A DNA stretch of 64,000 nt from Pseudobutyrivibrio ruminis. GTDB taxonomy: Bacteria; Bacillota; Clostridia; Lachnospirales; Lachnospiraceae. The notes below the pieces were generated by a model. It searched no databases and was not told the DNA's origin. It worked only from the letters and a program-made list of their open reading frames with translations. Location: contig SVER01000003.1 in assembly GCA_015057315.1 (NCBI GenBank), forward strand, positions 93,826 through 157,825. The letters are read 5' to 3'. A program made the translations under genes and the position numbers. The number at the start of each line of letters is the position of its first letter. Position 1 is the stretch's first letter. Below, piece by piece: positions 1-8,597 of this stretch.

Positions 1-2
1 TG

Positions 3-935
3 TGTGATGATAAGCTATTTCTTTCGAGAGCCGAAGAATGTGAGATTTCTGATGAGCTGGATATACTTATACAAAAGGCTAAAAGAATCATACGAGAATT
101 ATATCCAAATGAGGTGTATACATATTCGTTGCCAGAAAAAGGACATAGATGCAATGTAAAATTGATTCAAAATGACACAATAAAATATATTATTTCATTT
201 CCTGATAATACGATTAAAAATGATCTGCGTGAGATAACCAGGATTAAAGAGGCTTTGGGACTAAATAGAGAGCTTATAGTGTACGAAGAAGATGGTTTTT
301 GTATAATGCAAATAGCAGATGAGGTGATTGATTGGAATAGGTCAATTATTGTTGATTGTATAAAGAAGCTTCGTCAAATGCATAATAGTAATTTATCAAT
401 CAACAGAGCATTTGTTAATAACTATAGAATTCTAGAAAAAAAATTCAGAGATTCAATAACGGATGCAAAGATTACTGAATTATTTGGATGGGATGTATCT
501 GCATGGATTGATACTGAAATAATGACGTACCTCAACAAATATAAGCCAGTTTTATGTCATGGAGATGCTTCATATGGAAATGTGTTGCTGTTCAACAATA
601 AAGCCGAATGGATAGATTGGGAATTGCTCCAGATGAGTAATCCGATGTTTGATATTTTTTATTTTTTTGAAAGTTTGTACAGCGGAAATATGATGAGTGA
701 GCAGATGTCCATACAAGATTTTTTGCATGTTTATTACGAAGATAAAAATTTATCGTCAAAAGAAAAAATGAATGTGATTTGCATGGGAATATATTTCCTA
801 TATTGGAGAATTTTAAATAACGCAAAGTCTGGAATAATCGACGAGGAAACAATCAGGGTTATCAACAGAATAAAACTGTTCTGGCAGAAAAAGAAATTTG
901 ATGCAATATATAAATACTATATGGGGGACGACTGA
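3..935 (+). CDS. Choline kinase/aminoglycoside phosphotransferase-like kinase, 5' end outside window
   Basis: The reading frame is open from base 3, so the gene starts upstream. A GTG at 114 is inside the frame and has no convincing ribosome binding site. The C-terminal half carries the kinase catalytic loop LCHGDASYGNVLL and then IDWE, the Brenner and DFG-like motifs of the APH/choline kinase/LicA fold, so it probably phosphorylates a small alcohol or amine. About 37 residues before the kinase-like part do not resemble the fold and may belong to another N-terminal domain. Its stop overlaps the start of the radical SAM gene by one base, so the two are translationally coupled in a glycan-type operon. 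A LicA-like role in decorating surface polymers is inferred from the neighbours; the substrate is unknown. Confidence 0.75.
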   Translation, partial: CDDKLFLSRAEECEISDELDILIQKAKRIIRELYPNEVYTYSLPEKGHRCNVKLIQNDTIKYIISFPDNTIKNDLREITRIKEALGLNRELIVYEEDGFCIMQIADEVIDWNRSIIVDCIKKLRQMHNSNLSINRAFVNNYRILEKKFRDSITDAKITELFGWDVSAWIDTEIMTYLNKYKPVLCHGDASYGNVLLFNNKAEWIDWELLQMSNPMFDIFYFFESLYSGNMMSEQMSIQDFLHVYYEDKNLSSKEKMNVICMGIYFLYWRILNNAKSGIIDEETIRVINRIKLFWQKKKFDAIYKYYMGDD

Positions 936-2095
936 TGAAGTGGACAAATAGAGGGCATGAATTTGATAAAATAGGTGAAAATTTCAAAAATAAGCAACTC
1001 ATATTTTATGATATGGCAGAGGATACATACCATCTCTTTAATAGATTACAAAGGATTAATAACAATCTTATTGCTGCAATCGTAGTCGATGGAGATAAAA
1101 GCGATGAAGAAATATGCGGAGTTAAAACTATCACAAAGCTGGAGTTTGCTTCTATGCCGGTTGACAATTATATAGTGGTTCTCTGTTGTACAAATGCCGC
1201 CAATTATCGGGCTCAAGCGCATAGGCAGGCAATCAATTTGGGATATAAAGATGGAGAATCATTGTTCTATTATGATACTTTTGAATATTACTATCTGCCG
1301 ATTTTTTTATATTATTCACTTGGAATATTATATTTTAAGACTTTAAATATGGTGATAACCACAGTGTGTAACTTAAACTGTAAAGGTTGCTTAAATTACA
1401 CTTCATATAATAGTAATAAACACAGTTTCACTCTAGAAGAATTAAAGAGAAATGTAGACGTGGTGTTTAATAGAGTTGATTTTACCGGGCTATTCTTGAT
1501 ATCAGGAGGAGAACCTTTTCTTCATAAGGATATCATTCCTTTAGTAGATTATATCGGTGAGAAATATCGAAAAAACATACTGCGATTAAGTATAGTTACA
1601 AACGGAACTATTATTCCATCGGAAGAATTAGTTAAATGCTTAAAACGGAACAATGTATATGTGCAGATTGATGATTACGGTAGATCAATAGAATCGCTTT
1701 CTAAGGCATCAGATATAGAATATATATTAAATGATTACGGTATTAAATGTGAAGTTTTGAGAGTACCATATTGGATTAATATGGATCCAGTAGATGAGGA
1801 CGGCGTTGATATTTTGGCAAAAGTAAATGCCTGCAATGTACCGTTTACCGGAACTAAATCTGGCAGATTATTTGGTTGTACATATAATCAATTTGCAATC
1901 GAAGCAGGGCTTATATCAGTTGATAATTTGGATAATGAATCTCTTGATTTAGAAAAAATATCGGATAAACGTACTATACTTGAAATGCAGATGGGATATA
2001 GTCCAAATGGATTTTGGGAATTTTGTAAGATGTGTCCTGGGCATGAATGGATGAACAACGATAGTATCGTACCAGGACAACAACTCGGGAAGTAG
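935..2095 (+). CDS. Radical SAM protein with N-terminal Rossmann-like domain
   Basis: C145, C149 and C152 (CNLNCKGC) form the CxxxCxxC motif that binds the 4Fe-4S cluster of radical SAM enzymes. It is followed by the glycine-rich SAM-binding stretch LISGGEPFLHKD. Residues 20-110 look like a small nucleotide-binding domain (LIFYDMAEDTYHLF ... NYIVVLCC), also seen at the start of the HAD protein at 4573. The C-terminus has further cysteines (NACNVPF, GCTYN, FCKMCPG) that could bind a second cluster, as in SPASM-type proteins. The ATG overlaps the upstream stop (TGATG). Enzymes of this build occur in surface polysaccharide clusters, but the reaction cannot be read from the sequence. Confidence 0.85.
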   Translation: MKWTNRGHEFDKIGENFKNKQLIFYDMAEDTYHLFNRLQRINNNLIAAIVVDGDKSDEEICGVKTITKLEFASMPVDNYIVVLCCTNAANYRAQAHRQAINLGYKDGESLFYYDTFEYYYLPIFLYYSLGILYFKTLNMVITTVCNLNCKGCLNYTSYNSNKHSFTLEELKRNVDVVFNRVDFTGLFLISGGEPFLHKDIIPLVDYIGEKYRKNILRLSIVTNGTIIPSEELVKCLKRNNVYVQIDDYGRSIESLSKASDIEYILNDYGIKCEVLRVPYWINMDPVDEDGVDILAKVNACNVPFTGTKSGRLFGCTYNQFAIEAGLISVDNLDNESLDLEKISDKRTILEMQMGYSPNGFWEFCKMCPGHEWMNNDSIVPGQQLGK

Positions 2096-2105
2096 GTGAT
2101 ATATT

Positions 2106-3308
2106 ATGAAGATTCTTTTGCTTAGCGATTTGCCTCCGTGTATTAATCATACGGGGGGATTATTTCTAGATAGATTATGTACATATTTAATCGAAAGTGG
2201 ATGCGAAATAGTTGCATATATCGTTAAAAATGATGAAGTGTACACTGTTCTGCCGGAAGACAAAAAGCAAAGTATAAAATTTAAATTTGACAGGAAACCA
2301 AGAGAAAATGTAGGACATACTAAAGGGCCTGTAGCCTCATTAGTATTTGATAGATTTACAAATATTACGTATATACCCAAGTTGGAAAAGCGTATCCTAG
2401 ATTTTATAAACACTGAAAAACCTGATTTGATTTGGGGCGTAATTCAGGGCCAAACAATGACCAAAATAGTCAGACCTATTGCTAAGAAGAGTAATATCAA
2501 ATATATAATTCAATTTTATGATGCAATTAGCTGGTGGTTCCAGGCGAATAGAATAGACAAACTGACTCAGAAAAAAGTTATGAAAGAATATGCAAAGATG
2601 CTTCATAATTCATACTGTTTCATAGGAGCGTCTGAAGAAATGGCTAATGATTACGCATTGAAATATGATATCAATCGTAGCGTGGGAATCATGATGCCGT
2701 TTGATAAGGGAAATGCTTATAGCGAAAAGATAGAAAGGAATGACAATGATTTTGTTATAGCTATTTCTGGTCAACTATATGCGCGAAGTACTATTGCAGC
2801 GTTGACAGAGGCATTAACACAGCTGAAATGGCAATATAATGGCAAGAGAATAGTGTTTAGAATTTATGGGCCAGAAATAGTTTTTTACGGACTTCAAGAT
2901 GCGCATGTAGAGTATAGAGGCTGGATAGATCAAAAGCAATTATTGCAAGAGTTGAATACGGCTGATTTATTATATTGTCCATATAGATTTGATGAACATT
3001 TTAAAGAGGTGGCAAGCTATTCGTTCCCAGGCAAATTATCAACATATATGAAGACGGGGGTACCTTTAGTTGTGCATGCGCCAGAGTATTCATCAATAGC
3101 GTCGTTCATTAAAAAATATGAATGTGGTTATTTGATAGAAACTGTAAATGTAGAAACAATCAAAAAAGAAATAGAAAAAATTATTAGCGACAATAAAAAA
3201 GATGCACTTGTTGTTAGGGCTAATGAAGTGGCAAATGAGGTTTTGTCAGATGAGATTACAAAAAGAAAAATCTTATATGCTGTGGGTTTACGAGAAAGTG
3301 TGAAATAA
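2106..3308 (+). CDS. GT-B fold glycosyltransferase (family 4-like)
   Basis: This 400-residue protein has the two-domain pattern of GT-B glycosyltransferases. The N-terminal acceptor domain starts MKILLLSDLPP and contains a glycine-rich loop (HTGGLFLDRL). The C-terminal donor domain has the FPGKLSTYMKTGVPLVVHAPE segment, equivalent to the sugar-nucleotide binding region of GT4 enzymes, followed by CGYLIE. There is no membrane segment, so it should act at the inner face of the membrane. It starts 10 bases after the radical SAM gene and ends just before the propeller-like gene, so it probably sits in the same operon and adds a sugar to a surface glycan. Donor and acceptor are unknown. Confidence 0.85.
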   Translation: MKILLLSDLPPCINHTGGLFLDRLCTYLIESGCEIVAYIVKNDEVYTVLPEDKKQSIKFKFDRKPRENVGHTKGPVASLVFDRFTNITYIPKLEKRILDFINTEKPDLIWGVIQGQTMTKIVRPIAKKSNIKYIIQFYDAISWWFQANRIDKLTQKKVMKEYAKMLHNSYCFIGASEEMANDYALKYDINRSVGIMMPFDKGNAYSEKIERNDNDFVIAISGQLYARSTIAALTEALTQLKWQYNGKRIVFRIYGPEIVFYGLQDAHVEYRGWIDQKQLLQELNTADLLYCPYRFDEHFKEVASYSFPGKLSTYMKTGVPLVVHAPEYSSIASFIKKYECGYLIETVNVETIKKEIEKIISDNKKDALVVRANEVANEVLSDEITKRKILYAVGLRESVK

Positions 3309-3309
3309 A

Positions 3310-4425
3310 ATGAAACGAGCAATTAGAACACAAGCAATTAGAACACAAGCGGTTTGTGTTGATGATGGTTATATTTGGATATATTTAAACACGATTAATG
3401 CTTTATTAAAGATGAATCCTATAACTAAAGACCATGAGTATGTAACATCTTTTAAAAATAAGCTATATGATGATGCACTTTATACAGATATTTTTTGTTA
3501 TAATAAAAAGCTTTTTTTTATTCCATACAGAGCAAGCGATATAGCAGTTTACTATATAGAAACAGGTATGGTTGAATATATATCTTTTCATAAGGAACTT
3601 ATAGCCTATAACGCAATTCGATATGAAGAAAGCAAAGTATTGCTGTTTCCTAAACAAGATTCAGATGAGGTATGGATTTTAGACTTGTCGAAAGAAAGTG
3701 CTTATAGTAGAAAGATAGACTTTTTATTTGATAAATCAGTTTTGAGTGATAAAGGCTTATTTTTATATATGGGCGAATCTTGTAATGGAAAAAACGCTAC
3801 ATTTATTGTTCCGGTTACGAATAACTATATAGAATATGATATGGAAAAAAACACAGCAAGATTAGCTGAGTTTAGCGATGACGATGAATATTACTTTGCA
3901 TACTCGTTAAATGGCAATCAGTATTATATGAATATAGATGGAACGAGAGTTTTAGTTAAAGATTCTAAGGAATGTGAGAAACAGTACAACATTCCATATA
4001 ATAATAAATATGATTTGTATTGGGAAAATAAACCCATGGCATATTCTTCATTAGCTATTGCTGAAGGGTATGCATTATGCGTTCCTGCTAAGAATAATGA
4101 TATATATAGATTGGATGAAGGTGTTCAAAAATTAGGGAATCTGAATTGGGATAACATCAAGAATATAACTCATAATGCTCGAGTATTCAGTTCGATCGTT
4201 ATTCATAAAAATGAAATATTACTATTTCCGTACAATTGTGATACGTTAGTCATTTATAACTGTGAGAGCGATGATTATACCTATACATCATTTGAATTAT
4301 CAGATGAGGAAATAAATGAAATAATACAAGGAAACTCTGAGATAATACTTAAAATGTACAAAGAAGGAGAGATAGTAGAAGGAACAAATGGGATTGATTT
4401 AAAAACATTTTTGTCATGTTTATAA
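3310..4425 (+). CDS. Unknown protein, possibly beta-propeller
   Basis: I do not recognise a named family. The 371 residues contain repeated short strands with aromatic residues (GYIWIYL, NKLYDDALYTDIFCYNKKLFFIPY, ESKVLLFPKQDSDEVWILDL, NEILLFPYNCDTLVIYN), a spacing typical of kelch- or WD-like propellers. No signal peptide or membrane segment is seen. The N-terminus carries a perfect in-frame 15-base tandem duplication that repeats the peptide AIRTQ. The gene begins two bases after the glycosyltransferase stop, with only a weak ribosome binding site, so it is likely read by coupling. A role with the neighbouring glycan enzymes is a guess from position. Confidence 0.6.
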   Translation: MKRAIRTQAIRTQAVCVDDGYIWIYLNTINALLKMNPITKDHEYVTSFKNKLYDDALYTDIFCYNKKLFFIPYRASDIAVYYIETGMVEYISFHKELIAYNAIRYEESKVLLFPKQDSDEVWILDLSKESAYSRKIDFLFDKSVLSDKGLFLYMGESCNGKNATFIVPVTNNYIEYDMEKNTARLAEFSDDDEYYFAYSLNGNQYYMNIDGTRVLVKDSKECEKQYNIPYNNKYDLYWENKPMAYSSLAIAEGYALCVPAKNNDIYRLDEGVQKLGNLNWDNIKNITHNARVFSSIVIHKNEILLFPYNCDTLVIYNCESDDYTYTSFELSDEEINEIIQGNSEIILKMYKEGEIVEGTNGIDLKTFLSCL

Positions 4426-4511
4426 TTTAAAAATTGACTAAGGTAAATAATTAATGATATTAACAAATTATATTTGATGAAGCGAGTTGCTATTTTTTAT
4501 ATTTTGTTACC

Positions 4512-4539
4512 TTGAAGATTAATAGTACTATGATATTCT
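4512..4539 (+). promoter_or_regulatory. Promoter for the HAD gene
   Basis: TTGAAG (4512-4517), 16 bases, then TATTCT (4534-4539) fits a sigma-A promoter, with transcription starting near 4546 and a short leader before the ATG at 4573. The intergenic 147 bases upstream hold no other clear signal except an alternative TTGACT/TATTAA pair near 4434. So the HAD gene probably has its own promoter although it follows the glycan operon. Confidence 0.5.
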
Positions 4540-4572
4540 AGAAACACCAAAGGTAATACATTAATAGGAAAT

Positions 4573-6597
4573 ATGGACATAAGTCTTATAGGAGAAAATG
4601 TGGATTTAACAAATAATTCAATAGCATTATACGGTTTAGGAACCGAGACGGAAAGGCTCATTTCCCAGTGGGGAAGTGGGCCTAAAATAGTTGGTTTATT
4701 AGATGGTTTTAAAGAATCAGGCGAAGCATTTGGCTATCCAATTATTTCTTTGCAACAGGCTATTGATCTTAAAGTTGAGAGAATAATAGTTGTTGCACGT
4801 CCAGGATCATGTAAGGTGATTGCAAAACGTATTAAAGACGATTGTATAGCGAATGGTGTAGAAGTATATGATGTTCGTGGAAATAATTTATTAGAGGAAA
4901 AGCAAGCATCTTATGAATTTTCAAATATCACAACCTATACCAAAGATAATCTACTCAAAAAGATAGATGAATCAGACGTAATAAGCTTCGACTTTTTTGA
5001 TACCCTCATCAACAGAAAAATAAGTGATTACACAGATATATTTGATTTGGTCGCTAATCAAGTAGGTGTCAAAGAATTATCGCATATACGAATTGCTGCT
5101 GAAAAAGAATTATCCCGTAATTCATCTCCAACACTTCTTGATATTTACACATGGGTAAAAGAAAAACTCACTGGTATAAAAGAGTCGGCTGAAGAATTAG
5201 CTTCAATTGAATTTCAAATTGACAGCAAAATGGTAGTTCCTCGCGATGATATGACTACCATCATTTCTTATGCAAAGAAAAGCGGAAAAAAAGTAATCCT
5301 TACAAGTGATACTTATTATTCAAAAGCGCAAATGGAGGAATTGCTGGCAAAGTGTGGACTAGATATATTTGATGAGTTATTTATCTCTTGCGAATATGGT
5401 ACATTCAAAACACAGAAACTATTTTCACATGTTATTGAGGCGAATAGAGAAAAGAAGATTCATCACATTGGAAATGATGAATTTGCAGATATAGAGAAAG
5501 CAAAGGAATGTGGAATTGACACCTTTCACATATATGGAAATAATAGCATCATGGATGCGCTTGGTGGAATGGGGTTTGAATTGATAGCAGAGACATATTC
5601 TGACAGAGCTAAGCTTGGATTGTTTCTTTCAAAAAAGTTTTCAAGTCCATTTCAATTTGAGAATGGCGCAAACATAGAAATAAATGATTGTTTCGATATA
5701 GGCTACTATATATGCGGTCCGATGATAGTAGATTTTATGCAATGGATAATCGCAAAGAAACAAGAGCTTGACCTAGACGGAATCTTATTATGTGCGAGAG
5801 ATGGGTATTTACTTGAGAAAATTTATAATAGATTTTGTGAAGATAAAGATGGCTTTTATTTTTTGACATCCAGAATATCTTCTATCCGCGCAGGCATAAT
5901 GGATGAAGATGATATTAATTATGTGGATAGCATGAAATTCTTTGGCACAGAAAAGGAAAGCATGCTAGTCAGATTTGGAATAGATGAAGACGTAGCAGCT
6001 GAAGACCGGAATGCGCTTATATTGGAAAAGGCAAAGGATAAACGCCGCAACTACTTAAAATACATTGATTCATTATATTTGCCTGATGGAAAACTAGGCG
6101 TGTTCGATTTTGTAGCTAAGGGTACAACTCAATTGTTCTTGCAGAAGTTTATGTCACAGCAATTGAAAGGATTGTATTTCTTGCAACTTGAGCCGGAGTT
6201 TATGGCTGATAAAGGTGTAGATATAGAATCTTTCTACACAGAAAAAGAGCGTGATACCAGTGCTATATTTGATAACTATTATATTCTAGAAACTATTTTG
6301 ACATCGCCTATGCCATCTGTTGATGAATTTGATGAAGGGGGACAACCTGTCTATGCAAAAGAAACTAGAAGCGATGAGAATCTGGAATGTGTATCGCGAA
6401 TGCAGCAGGGAATTATGCAGTATGTAGATGATTATTTAGAAATTGTTCCCGTATCCATGAGACAGCAGAATAAAATGTTGGATGAGGCATTTTTAACTTT
6501 AATCGGAAAGTTGGAAATTACAGATCCCTCATTTGAGAATCTTGTTGTAGAAGATCCATTTTTCGGAAGGATGACAAATATAGTTGATGTGATGTAA
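4573..6597 (+). CDS. Large HAD-superfamily protein of surface-glycan clusters
   Basis: Residues 15-100 form a Rossmann-like domain (IALYGLGTETERL ... ERIIVVARPGS). A HAD hydrolase domain follows: motif I SFDFFDTLI with the likely nucleophile D140, motif II KVILTSDTYY, and the acidic motif HIGNDEFADIEKA. The position two after the nucleophile is Phe rather than the Asp acid/base of classical phosphatases. About 300 C-terminal residues have no family I can name (ICGPMIVDFMQW, LLCARDGYLLEKIY, GVFDFVAKGTTQLF). The size and layout match the proteins grouped as COG5610, which are common in capsule and LPS regions. The ATG is preceded by AGGAA at short spacing. Substrate unknown. Confidence 0.75.
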   Translation: MDISLIGENVDLTNNSIALYGLGTETERLISQWGSGPKIVGLLDGFKESGEAFGYPIISLQQAIDLKVERIIVVARPGSCKVIAKRIKDDCIANGVEVYDVRGNNLLEEKQASYEFSNITTYTKDNLLKKIDESDVISFDFFDTLINRKISDYTDIFDLVANQVGVKELSHIRIAAEKELSRNSSPTLLDIYTWVKEKLTGIKESAEELASIEFQIDSKMVVPRDDMTTIISYAKKSGKKVILTSDTYYSKAQMEELLAKCGLDIFDELFISCEYGTFKTQKLFSHVIEANREKKIHHIGNDEFADIEKAKECGIDTFHIYGNNSIMDALGGMGFELIAETYSDRAKLGLFLSKKFSSPFQFENGANIEINDCFDIGYYICGPMIVDFMQWIIAKKQELDLDGILLCARDGYLLEKIYNRFCEDKDGFYFLTSRISSIRAGIMDEDDINYVDSMKFFGTEKESMLVRFGIDEDVAAEDRNALILEKAKDKRRNYLKYIDSLYLPDGKLGVFDFVAKGTTQLFLQKFMSQQLKGLYFLQLEPEFMADKGVDIESFYTEKERDTSAIFDNYYILETILTSPMPSVDEFDEGGQPVYAKETRSDENLECVSRMQQGIMQYVDDYLEIVPVSMRQQNKMLDEAFLTLIGKLEITDPSFENLVVEDPFFGRMTNIVDVM

Positions 6598-6642
6598 GCA
6601 TTAGTGGGCAAAACTAGAAATCTAGCAATTCCGTTGACAAAA

Positions 6643-6663
6643 GGCTCCAGTTTTGCTGGAGCC
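6643..6663 (-). terminator. Intrinsic terminator of the minus-strand ATPase gene
   Basis: GGCTCCAG and CTGGAGCC form an 8-bp stem around a five-base loop. Read on the minus strand the stem is followed by TTTT, 14 bases after the stop of the 6677-7960 gene. On the plus strand it is followed by TAAAATC, so it is weaker for the HAD gene. Confidence 0.7.
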
Positions 6664-6676
6664 TAAAATCGTATTA

Positions 6677-7960
6677 TCAAAATTGGAACGATGTTATTAA
6701 TAGAAATTTATACAAAGGCATGACCTGTATTTTTATATCATTGGTATCAATTGTTTTTTCTTCATCTTCTAAAGTTACAATAATATAGTTGTCTACCCTT
6801 GTGGTTTTATCGTTTGAAAGCGATATAAGGCTTTTTAATTCCCTGTCCAGATTAAAAGCGTCGAGGGTATAAGTAACCTGGATTGCAGTTGAGGCTGATG
6901 GAATATAAAAATCGATATCTATTCCAGTTTTAGATGATTTAAAATAATAAAAATCATCATCGTATAATCTCTTCAAATGTATGGCGACAGCATTCTCTAA
7001 AAGAAGAGGATCCTTATTAATCAAAAAGAGATTAAGCAAGCCATTATCATAAAAATAATATCTAGGTGTGGATTCTCGTTCAGTAAATTTCCCAATAAAA
7101 TTGTGTGTGTTAAAAATTAAATAAGCGTCTTCTGCGTACCCTACATAAGAGATAAGGGAGTCTTTGCTTATTTTAATTCCAATTGAATTAATGGCGTTAT
7201 GTAGTTTAGTATAGGAAACTTCGCTTGTAATGGTTTCTGCTATTTTTTTCATTAATACACGAAGAGATTGAACATTACGAATACCATTTCTCGCTGCGAT
7301 ATCTCCCAACAGTACCTTGTTATATATGTTTTCTACGTATATACGTTTATTAGAATAGTCAACGGCTTCAGGGAAGGCTCCTTCTTTCATATAACTCTTC
7401 GCTGCTGCTCGTAGTTGTCCATTTAAGCTAGAAGTATAATGATGTGCAAGGTCGTTTCTTAATCCAATGGCAATTAGGTATTCCTCAAATGAGTAGGTCA
7501 TGATTCGTTGAGCGAGATAGCGTCCTCCTAGCTGAGATTCCATTTCGCTACTAAGCATTTTGGCATTACTTCCGGTAATGTATACATGTTGTTTTTGATC
7601 TGCCAGTCTTCGCGCAAATTTTTCCCAACCATCTATAATCTGTATTTCATCTAAAAAGAAATAAGGTGTTTTACTAGTCATTTCAGCGGCGGTTAGAACA
7701 ATATCATTGAAATCTGAAATACTAAATTCTACCAAACGATCATCTTCAAAATTAATATAAATAATCTGTTCCCAATCAACACCTTCATTAATGAGTTGTT
7801 GAGCAAGTTTGTATAGCATGAGGGACTTGCCAGATCTTCGAAGCCCAATAAGAATGTAGTTAGCGGATTTCTCTAGAGAATAAAAGCGCTCATTTATTTT
7901 ATAATTCCGTATAAGTTCGTGTTGATCATAAATAACTGTTTTTAAAACATCATGATTCAT
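6677..7960 (-). CDS. AAA ATPase with DUF4143-type C-terminus
   Basis: This 427-residue protein has Walker A GLRRSGKS (39-46) and Walker B FFLDEIQ (about 101-107), followed by the sensor-like ITGSNAKMLS and LGGRYL segments of the AAA_14 family. Its C-terminal half (YYFYDNGLLNLFLI ... FYYFKSSKTGIDIDFYIP) matches the DUF4143 pattern, with a PD-(D/E)xK-like strand. The protein is probably cytoplasmic. Such single-gene ATPases are very common in gut and rumen Firmicutes, and their function is not established. It stands alone on the minus strand between the glycan cluster and the HipBA locus, with its own terminator. The ATG lies after GGAGGCC. Confidence 0.85.
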   Translation of the reverse strand: MNHDVLKTVIYDQHELIRNYKINERFYSLEKSANYILIGLRRSGKSLMLYKLAQQLINEGVDWEQIIYINFEDDRLVEFSISDFNDIVLTAAEMTSKTPYFFLDEIQIIDGWEKFARRLADQKQHVYITGSNAKMLSSEMESQLGGRYLAQRIMTYSFEEYLIAIGLRNDLAHHYTSSLNGQLRAAAKSYMKEGAFPEAVDYSNKRIYVENIYNKVLLGDIAARNGIRNVQSLRVLMKKIAETITSEVSYTKLHNAINSIGIKISKDSLISYVGYAEDAYLIFNTHNFIGKFTERESTPRYYFYDNGLLNLFLINKDPLLLENAVAIHLKRLYDDDFYYFKSSKTGIDIDFYIPSASTAIQVTYTLDAFNLDRELKSLISLSNDKTTRVDNYIIVTLEDEEKTIDTNDIKIQVMPLYKFLLITSFQF

Positions 7961-8015
7961 ATATGGCCTCCATACTAAATTTTACTGATTATAATATATC
8001 ATAAAACACATCTGC

Positions 8016-8066
8016 TGTCTAATATGTTGGACAATAATCCAGGGTAACAGTGGGGCATATTAGACA
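8016..8066. repeat. 11-bp inverted repeat beside a gene remnant
   Basis: TGTCTAATATG (8016-8026) and CATATTAGACA (8056-8066) are perfect inverted copies 29 bases apart, with no T-run. They sit where the readable part of the adjacent pseudogene begins, so they may mark an old insertion or deletion end, or an operator for the minus-strand ATPase gene. Confidence 0.5.
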
Positions 8067-8264
8067 TGCCTAGTCGGAGCATATAAAAGCATATTTATAT
8101 TCGAATTCAAAGTAAATAAGAATACACAGGAAGCACTAAAACCAATAGAGGACAATAGATATTTGATTCCTTATTCAGCAGATAGTCGAGATAAATGGAT
8201 AATAGGGGCCAATTTTTTAACTGAGACACGAAACATATCAGAATGGGAATATAAATGTGTGTAA
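8064..8264 (+). pseudogene. 3' remnant of an AAA-ATPase-like/PD-(D/E)xK (DUF1703) gene
   Basis: The frame ending in TAA at 8262-8264 reads IFEFKV, then TQEALKPIEDNRYLIPYSA, then GANFLTETRNISEWE. This is the typical C-terminal end of AAA-ATPase_like/DUF1703 proteins: the EFK strand of the PD-(D/E)xK fold, the ALxQI helix, the YxxPY turn and the final xNFxxExRNIxEW strand. Only about 66 codons remain and a TAG lies directly upstream at 8061, so the ATPase part is gone. It suggests turnover of this protein class at the site, because two other ATPase genes with nuclease-like ends flank the HipBA locus. Confidence 0.65.
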
Positions 8265-8273
8265 GATTCTGAA

Positions 8274-8370
8274 TTGACATAGCCGTACGGCGAAATGTAT
8301 AATAAAAATAAGATTATATAGCCGTACGGCTAATTTTATACAATGCAAAGGCAAATATAGCCGTACGGCT
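8274..8370 (+). promoter_or_regulatory. hipBA promoter with three evenly spaced operators
   Basis: A near-perfect sigma-A promoter, TTGACA (8274-8279), 18 bases, TATAAT (8298-8303), lies ahead of hipB. The palindrome AGCCGTACGGCT occurs three times, starting at 8281 (last base G), 8320 and 8359, exactly 39 bp apart. The first copy lies between -35 and -10, and the last ends just before the hipB ribosome binding site. HipB proteins bind palindromes in their own promoter and repress with HipA, so autoregulation is strongly implied. Confidence 0.85.
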
Positions 8371-8381
8371 AAGAGGTGTTT

Positions 8382-8594
8382 ATGAAAGTAACAGATTCAA
8401 ATTCATTTGGAACAGCAATAAAAAACAAAAGAAAAAAACTAGGGTATACGCAGAAGTATATTTCAGAATTTACGGGAATAAGTGCAAGCTTTTTGTCTGA
8501 TTTGGAAAATGGAAAAAAGACTATTGAATTAGACAAGGCTCTGAGAATAGCAAATCTATTAGGGCTTGATGTGGAGTTGAATGAGAGAGGGTAA
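8382..8594 (+). CDS. hipB: HipB-like antitoxin, Xre-family repressor
   Basis: The product has 70 residues and is almost entirely one Xre/Cro helix-turn-helix (FGTAIKNKRKKLGYTQKYISEFTGISASFLSDLENGKKTIELDKALRI in outline, residues 9-55), ending LGLDVELNERG like HipB. The start is the ATG at 8382, five bases after AAGAGG; a GTG at 8376 lies inside that ribosome binding site and is rejected. The hipA ATG follows three bases after the stop. It should bind the three AGCCGTACGGCT operators upstream and neutralise HipA by complex formation, as known for HipBA. Confidence 0.9.
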   Translation: MKVTDSNSFGTAIKNKRKKLGYTQKYISEFTGISASFLSDLENGKKTIELDKALRIANLLGLDVELNERG

Positions 8595-8597
8595 TCC

